Assembly: GCA_020062805.1 (NCBI GenBank) | Contig: JAGUVP010000034.1 | Location: forward strand, 1-9,556 | Direction: 5' to 3' | Length of the DNA: 9,556 nt | Source of the DNA: Candidatus Bipolaricaulis sp. | Lineage (GTDB): Bacteria > Bipolaricaulota > Bipolaricaulia > Bipolaricaulales > Bipolaricaulaceae | Shown: one piece after another, positions 6,537-9,556 of the stretch | How positions within the stretch are numbered: position 1 is the stretch's first letter | Layout: each line of letters begins with the position of its first letter | The notes under the pieces: model-generated | Database searches by the model: none | Told to the model about the DNA's origin: nothing | What the model saw: the letters and a program-made list of their open reading frames with translations, nothing else | Position numbers and translations under genes: made by a program

Positions 6537-6567
6537 GCAGCCCGGGTTCGAGGAGAATCCGGGCTGC
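6537..6567 (+). terminator. strong hairpin between secreted genes 2 and 3 (terminator or attenuator)
   Basis: GCAGCCCGGGTTC (6537-6549) pairs with GAATCCGGGCTGC (6555-6567), a 13-bp stem with one G-U pair and a 5-nt loop, starting 18 bp after the stop of secreted protein 2. The following bases, TCATCTCACTCT, are T-rich for this DNA but not a true T-run. Partial termination is therefore more likely than complete termination. It would lower expression of secreted protein 3 relative to protein 2, or stabilise the upstream message. Confidence 0.6.
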
Positions 6568-6598
6568 TCATCTCACTCTGTGGCGCGTGGAGATGATG

Positions 6599-7519
6599 AT
6601 GAACCGGCGATGGTGGTTGGGGGGGCTCTTTCTTGTGGCGCTGGGGAGTGTGTCGCTGGCCCAGACCACGGGGTGGATGAATCCGTCGCTCGACGCAGGG
6701 CAGTTCACCAACGGCCCTCGCGGGTACTACCGCGACAATCTGTACGCCGTGGGTGCGGACGGAGCGGAGCACACCTATGGCGGGTATGGGATCAGCCTGC
6801 CGCCAGGCAGCGACGTTGAGGGGATTGAGGTCCTTCTCCGGGTTCAGAAGGACGCATCCGCCAACTGCTACCTCTACGTGGAGCTGTCGTGGGACGGCGG
6901 GGTGAGCTGGACGGCGACGGGGTATCGGTCAGGGTTCACTGCGGGATCGTGGTGGGAGCACGTACTGGGCGGGGCGTCCGACACGTGGGGTTACAGTTGG
7001 TCTCCTGGCGAACTGGGTGATGGGACCCTGCGCGTGCGGCTGAAAGCGGAGAACGCAGCGCGTGTCGACTGGGTGGCGGTACGTATTCACTACCGACAGG
7101 GGATTTCCCAGAGCTTGACCGTGGCCCCGCTGCTCGTGGATCTCGGGGTTCTGACCCTCGCGCATTACGATGCGGGTTACAGAGAGGTCTCGCCCGCACA
7201 GCGGATCACCGTGTCCAGCGGCACGGCGTGGTCTCTGCACGTGGCTGCAGACACACCCGGCTGGATCTACACCGGATCTGAGCCGGCGCCGGGAAAGCCG
7301 TGCTCGCACCTCGAGTGGCGTGTCTCCGCCTTCGGTCCGGGCATTACGAGCCCCCAGGCGGCCTACATCGGCCTGACCACAGGTCTGCAGAAGGTGGCGG
7401 GTGGGTCTGCCGGCACGGGTCTGTGGCTCGATGTGGCCCTGCGGCTGCGAGTGGACTACGACACCACGGTCCCCGGCACGTATGAGCTCCGTTTCACCTA
7501 CACGCTGACCGCTCCGTAG
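6599..7519 (+). CDS. secreted two-domain protein 3: jelly-roll-like domain plus WxL-like domain
   Basis: A 306-residue exported protein with signal peptide MNRRWWLGG... cleaved near SLA/Q (residue 21). Residues 23-166 form a beta-sandwich of the type often found in surface and carbohydrate-binding proteins: GISLPPGSDVEGIEVLLRVQ, LSWDGGVSWTATGY, GASDTWGYSW, and the closing VDWVAVRIHY. Residues 170-306 repeat the domain of secreted protein 2: AHYDAGYREVSPAQ, AWSLHVAAD (W-x-L at 211-213), LWLDVALRLRV and TYELRFTYTLTAP. The last eight residues are identical to protein 2, and the DNA there is nearly identical (6492-6515 and 7493-7516). Three ATGs follow one another at 6593-6601. GGAG at 6589-6592 fits the third, 6599. 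The domain order suggests a variant in which the WxL-like part attaches or assembles and the N-terminal part binds a ligand; this is inferred. Confidence 0.88.
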   Translation: MNRRWWLGGLFLVALGSVSLAQTTGWMNPSLDAGQFTNGPRGYYRDNLYAVGADGAEHTYGGYGISLPPGSDVEGIEVLLRVQKDASANCYLYVELSWDGGVSWTATGYRSGFTAGSWWEHVLGGASDTWGYSWSPGELGDGTLRVRLKAENAARVDWVAVRIHYRQGISQSLTVAPLLVDLGVLTLAHYDAGYREVSPAQRITVSSGTAWSLHVAADTPGWIYTGSEPAPGKPCSHLEWRVSAFGPGITSPQAAYIGLTTGLQKVAGGSAGTGLWLDVALRLRVDYDTTVPGTYELRFTYTLTAP

Positions 7520-7531
7520 ACAGCGACGGCG

Positions 7532-7544
7532 TATAATCCTGATC
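7532..7544 (+). promoter_or_regulatory. probable promoter for a leaderless mRNA
   Basis: A perfect TATAAT at 7532-7537 lies 7 nt before ATG 7545, so transcription would start on or next to the A of the start codon. No good -35 box is present at normal spacing; CTGACC at 7505-7510 is 21 bp away. The next gene shows the same TANNNT-7 nt-ATG arrangement. Confidence 0.65.
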
Positions 7545-8552
7545 ATGAGGATGAAACCCATCTGGGCCTTGGTTATCGCCCTCGGCTTTTCGGGCGCGGC
7601 GATCGAGGTCAACCTCCTTGAGGTGGATCTCGCGGTTGGTCCAGGCCAGCTGCACGCGTTCTCGTTCATCGTCCGCAATGAGACCGAAGTCCCGGAAACG
7701 TTCGTCGTGTACGTCGGGGACTGGGACCGCGACGAGCTAGGAGGCAATCGGTTCTACCCTCCCGGCACGCTCGCCCGATCCCTAGCCCCGTGGCTCGCGA
7801 TGGCTCCCGCTTCGTTCAACCTTGGGCCGGGTGAGTCGCGCGAGGTGAAGGGCACGTTGACCGTGCCCGCGGGAACGGGCGTGGGAACGTACTGGGGCAT
7901 CGTGTTCATCCACGGCGAGCCGCGACCGGTGGAGCACGAGGGGACAACAGTGCTGGTCGCTAAGCGGATTGGGGTCAAGATCTACGCCTCCGTGGGCGCG
8001 CTGCATCCGCGGGTCGAAGTGCGCAAGCTGGAGTTTCGCGGCCTGAACCCGTTGTGGCTTGTTGCGGAGCTTGGCAACACCGGTCTGGCCAACCTGCGCG
8101 AGGTCCGGGTTGAGGTTCAGGTTTACGATGCGCAGGGCGACCAGCTGGCCCGTATCGAGCCGGATCCCGTGCCGTGCCTTCCGGGTGATGTGCGGTGGAT
8201 TCTTGTGGAGACCGAGTTGAGTCCAGAGCCGGGGACGTACCTGGTGGTGGCGCGAGTCGATCCTGGCGGTGAAGAGATCATCGCTGCACAGGCCTCACTG
8301 CGGGTCCGTGCGCTTACCCTCGTTCCCGTGGCGGGAGACAGGGTGCCGCGCGACCTCGATGAAGACGGCTTGTACGAGGATATCGACGGGAACGGGGTCT
8401 TCGACGAAAACGATGTAGATCTGTTCCGGGCGCAGTGGGCAAGCGCACCGGTGCAGGGGAATGCCCGGGCGTTCGACTTCGACAACAGCGGCCGCGTGGA
8501 CGAGAGGGACGTCGAAGCGTTGGCGGACCTCCTCGAGGCCCGTAGCCCGTAG
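7545..8552 (+). CDS. secreted DUF916/WxL-interacting-like protein with dockerin-like EF-hands
   Basis: A 335-residue protein with an N-terminal signal (MRMKPIWALVIALGFSGAA). Residues 21-125 form an Ig-like domain: VGPGQLHAFSFIVRNETEVP, then AMAPASFNLGPGESREVKG and VPAGTGVGTYWGIVF. This order matches the DUF916 domain found beside WxL proteins in Firmicutes, and also recalls pilus chaperones. Residues 150-255 form a second beta domain (AELGNTGLANLREVRVEVQV, a CARDB-like strand pair). Residues 268-333 hold calcium loops DLDEDG, DIDGNGVFDEND and DFDNSGRVDERD, as in type I dockerins. No sortase motif or C-terminal anchor helix is present. Its position right after three WxL-like genes supports a partner role. 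ATG 7545 is preferred, with the ATG at 7551 as alternative. The DUF916 call is moderate; the EF-hand call is strong. Confidence 0.85.
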   Translation: MRMKPIWALVIALGFSGAAIEVNLLEVDLAVGPGQLHAFSFIVRNETEVPETFVVYVGDWDRDELGGNRFYPPGTLARSLAPWLAMAPASFNLGPGESREVKGTLTVPAGTGVGTYWGIVFIHGEPRPVEHEGTTVLVAKRIGVKIYASVGALHPRVEVRKLEFRGLNPLWLVAELGNTGLANLREVRVEVQVYDAQGDQLARIEPDPVPCLPGDVRWILVETELSPEPGTYLVVARVDPGGEEIIAAQASLRVRALTLVPVAGDRVPRDLDEDGLYEDIDGNGVFDENDVDLFRAQWASAPVQGNARAFDFDNSGRVDERDVEALADLLEARSP

Positions 8553-8627
8553 CCGCATCGGTCTGCGCTGGGCAGGACTTCCCCTCCCTTCCACACCTCC
8601 TTCCTCGCTTGTGTCCTCCGGAGGGCG

Positions 8628-8640
8628 TAGATTCCACGGG
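8628..8640 (+). promoter_or_regulatory. possible leaderless promoter of the last gene
   Basis: TAGATT (8628-8633) lies exactly 7 nt before ATG 8641, the same layout as TATAAT before ATG 7545. A GGAGGG at 8620-8625 is 15 nt from the ATG, too far for a normal ribosome binding site, which makes leaderless initiation more attractive. No clear -35 box is visible. Confidence 0.4.
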
Positions 8641-9556
8641 ATGGCGTTCACGTGGATGTCGCCTCGCGTGCGGGTGGTCAGGGGTCTCGTTGGGGCTCTG
8701 GTCCTGGGGGCGGGGTGTGTTGCCCAGGCGAGCGTTCACGTGCATGTTCTCTCCGTTGCGCGCACTGTCTCCCCAGGGGATGTGGCGATCCACGTGTTCT
8801 CCGTCTCGAATACGGGACCATCCACCATTGAAGCGGCGCTCAGCGTCGAGGTCCCCACGGATTGGGGGCAGCTCGGAGTGCCCTCCAACCTGGTTATCGC
8901 TGCGGGCGGAGAGGACACGGTCTTCGTGACGGTGATCGTGCCGCGGACCACAGCAGCGGGCGTCCACACGGTGAGCCTGCGGGCCAGTTGGGCTCACGGG
9001 GAGGCGAGGGCGACGGGGGATGTTCGCGTTCGATCTGTGGCGGGCATCGCGCTCTCTTCCCCCCTCACGGGCGCCGTCCAGCCCGGCGATGCGGTTACAT
9101 ACGCGCTTACGATCACGAATCGGGGCAATGTTCTCGACCGGGTCTTTGTGGACGCAGATTCCGCACATGGCTGGCCGGTGCGGATCACCCCCCGTGAGAT
9201 GACCCTGCGCCCCGGCGAGAGCGGAGGAGTCGAGTTGGTCCTCTCCATTCCCGTGCAGGCGGAGCCCGGGCGCGACCTTCTCTCGGTGGCGGTGCAGTCC
9301 GCCGAAGGGGCCGAGGCACGCACTTCGTGGTACACCACGATCCTCCCGCCCGGTCCAGAGGCGATCGTGGGGACGGTTCTGTCAGCTCTTGACCTGGTCC
9401 TGGGGGGAAAGCTCGGGTACGACCCTATCGCAGGGCGTCGGCTGTCCCTCCTCTCCCTGTCGGGCGACGGGGAGATCCTCGGCGGAGAGCTTGACCTGCG
9501 GTTGCAGTTGACAGGACCTTGGGGCCCGACTCCGTACGCGGTATCCCGACTTTCCC
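8641..9556 (+). CDS. secreted protein with tandem NEW3/CARDB-like Ig domains, 3' partial
   Basis: The frame is open from ATG 8641 to the window's end (305 codons). A basic N-terminus and hydrophobic stretch (VRGLVGALVLGAGCVAQA) form a signal peptide. The Cys lacks a good lipobox, so cleavage after VAQA is more likely than lipidation. Domain 1 (residues 31-130) has VSPGDVAIHVFSVSNTGPST and ends in VPRTTAAGVHTVSLRA. Domain 2 (138-235) has VQPGDAVTYALTITNRGNV, GWPVRITPREMTLRPGES and IPVQAEPGRDLLSVAVQS. Both follow the NEW3/CARDB pattern used for adhesion or carbohydrate display. From residue 241 the pattern changes to alternating strands with Gly/aromatic turns (LVLGGKLGYDPIAGRRLSLL, GGELDLRLQLTGPWGPTPYA). 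This resembles the start of an outer-membrane barrel, but too little is visible to be sure. ATG 8656 is an alternative start. Function unknown. Confidence 0.82.
   Translation, partial: MAFTWMSPRVRVVRGLVGALVLGAGCVAQASVHVHVLSVARTVSPGDVAIHVFSVSNTGPSTIEAALSVEVPTDWGQLGVPSNLVIAAGGEDTVFVTVIVPRTTAAGVHTVSLRASWAHGEARATGDVRVRSVAGIALSSPLTGAVQPGDAVTYALTITNRGNVLDRVFVDADSAHGWPVRITPREMTLRPGESGGVELVLSIPVQAEPGRDLLSVAVQSAEGAEARTSWYTTILPPGPEAIVGTVLSALDLVLGGKLGYDPIAGRRLSLLSLSGDGEILGGELDLRLQLTGPWGPTPYAVSRLS

Noticed and set aside
6929..7747. 272-codon minus-strand open frame
   Set aside because: It is antisense to secreted protein 3 and the start of the next gene, both supported by signal peptides and domain repeats.
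8314..9168. 284-codon minus-strand open frame
   Set aside because: It lies opposite two well-supported genes and their promoter, and the product is Arg/Pro-rich with no domain.
1..9556. CRISPR array, insertion sequence, tRNA or rRNA
   Set aside because: No spaced direct repeats, transposase motifs, terminal inverted repeats, T-loop sequences or rRNA core sequences were seen.

Overview
The window is GC-rich, gene-dense bacterial DNA with ATG and GTG starts, from an organism I cannot name with certainty. Two cyclic-di-GMP-I riboswitches, a K+-independent membrane pyrophosphatase, probable leaderless transcripts (a TANNNT box exactly 7 nt before the ATG of two genes) and many secreted beta-rich proteins suggest an uncultured lineage. 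Candidatus Bipolaricaulota (Acetothermia) is my low-confidence guess. A possible LptE-like envelope protein and barrel-like strands in the last gene hint at an outer membrane.

Left part (1-3895, + strand): the 3' part of a proton-pumping pyrophosphatase gene (hppA-type, 1-1911). Next comes about 450 bp with no convincing gene, then an ArsB/NhaD-superfamily permease (2360-3616), then a 67-codon remnant of the C-terminus of a P-type cation ATPase (3692-3895). All three concern ion transport.

Middle (3872-4856, - strand): a two-gene unit of a membrane-anchored envelope protein, possibly LptE-like, followed by a RimI-like GNAT acetyltransferase. It has its own promoter and converges on the ATPase remnant.

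Right part (5094-9556, + strand): a secreted-protein locus and the main interest of the window. A sigma70-like promoter is followed by c-di-GMP-I riboswitch 1 and secreted protein 1 (157 aa), then riboswitch 2 with a hairpin that buries the ribosome binding site and secreted protein 2 (169 aa). A strong hairpin follows, then secreted protein 3 (306 aa), which is a carbohydrate-binding-like sandwich joined to the same C-terminal domain. All three share a C-terminal beta-domain with a W-x-L motif, and in proteins 2 and 3 a distal Y...FTYTLTAP end. This resembles the WxL surface domain of Firmicutes. Next is a protein with a DUF916/WxL-interacting-like N-terminal half and a dockerin-like EF-hand C-terminus (7545-8552). 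Last is a secreted protein with two NEW3/CARDB-like Ig domains running into barrel-like strands (8641 to beyond the window).

My reading is that c-di-GMP controls production of a WxL-like surface assembly outside its familiar setting. Proteins 1 and 2 are each under their own riboswitch. Protein 3 lies behind a possible attenuator, and the last two genes appear to have their own leaderless promoters.
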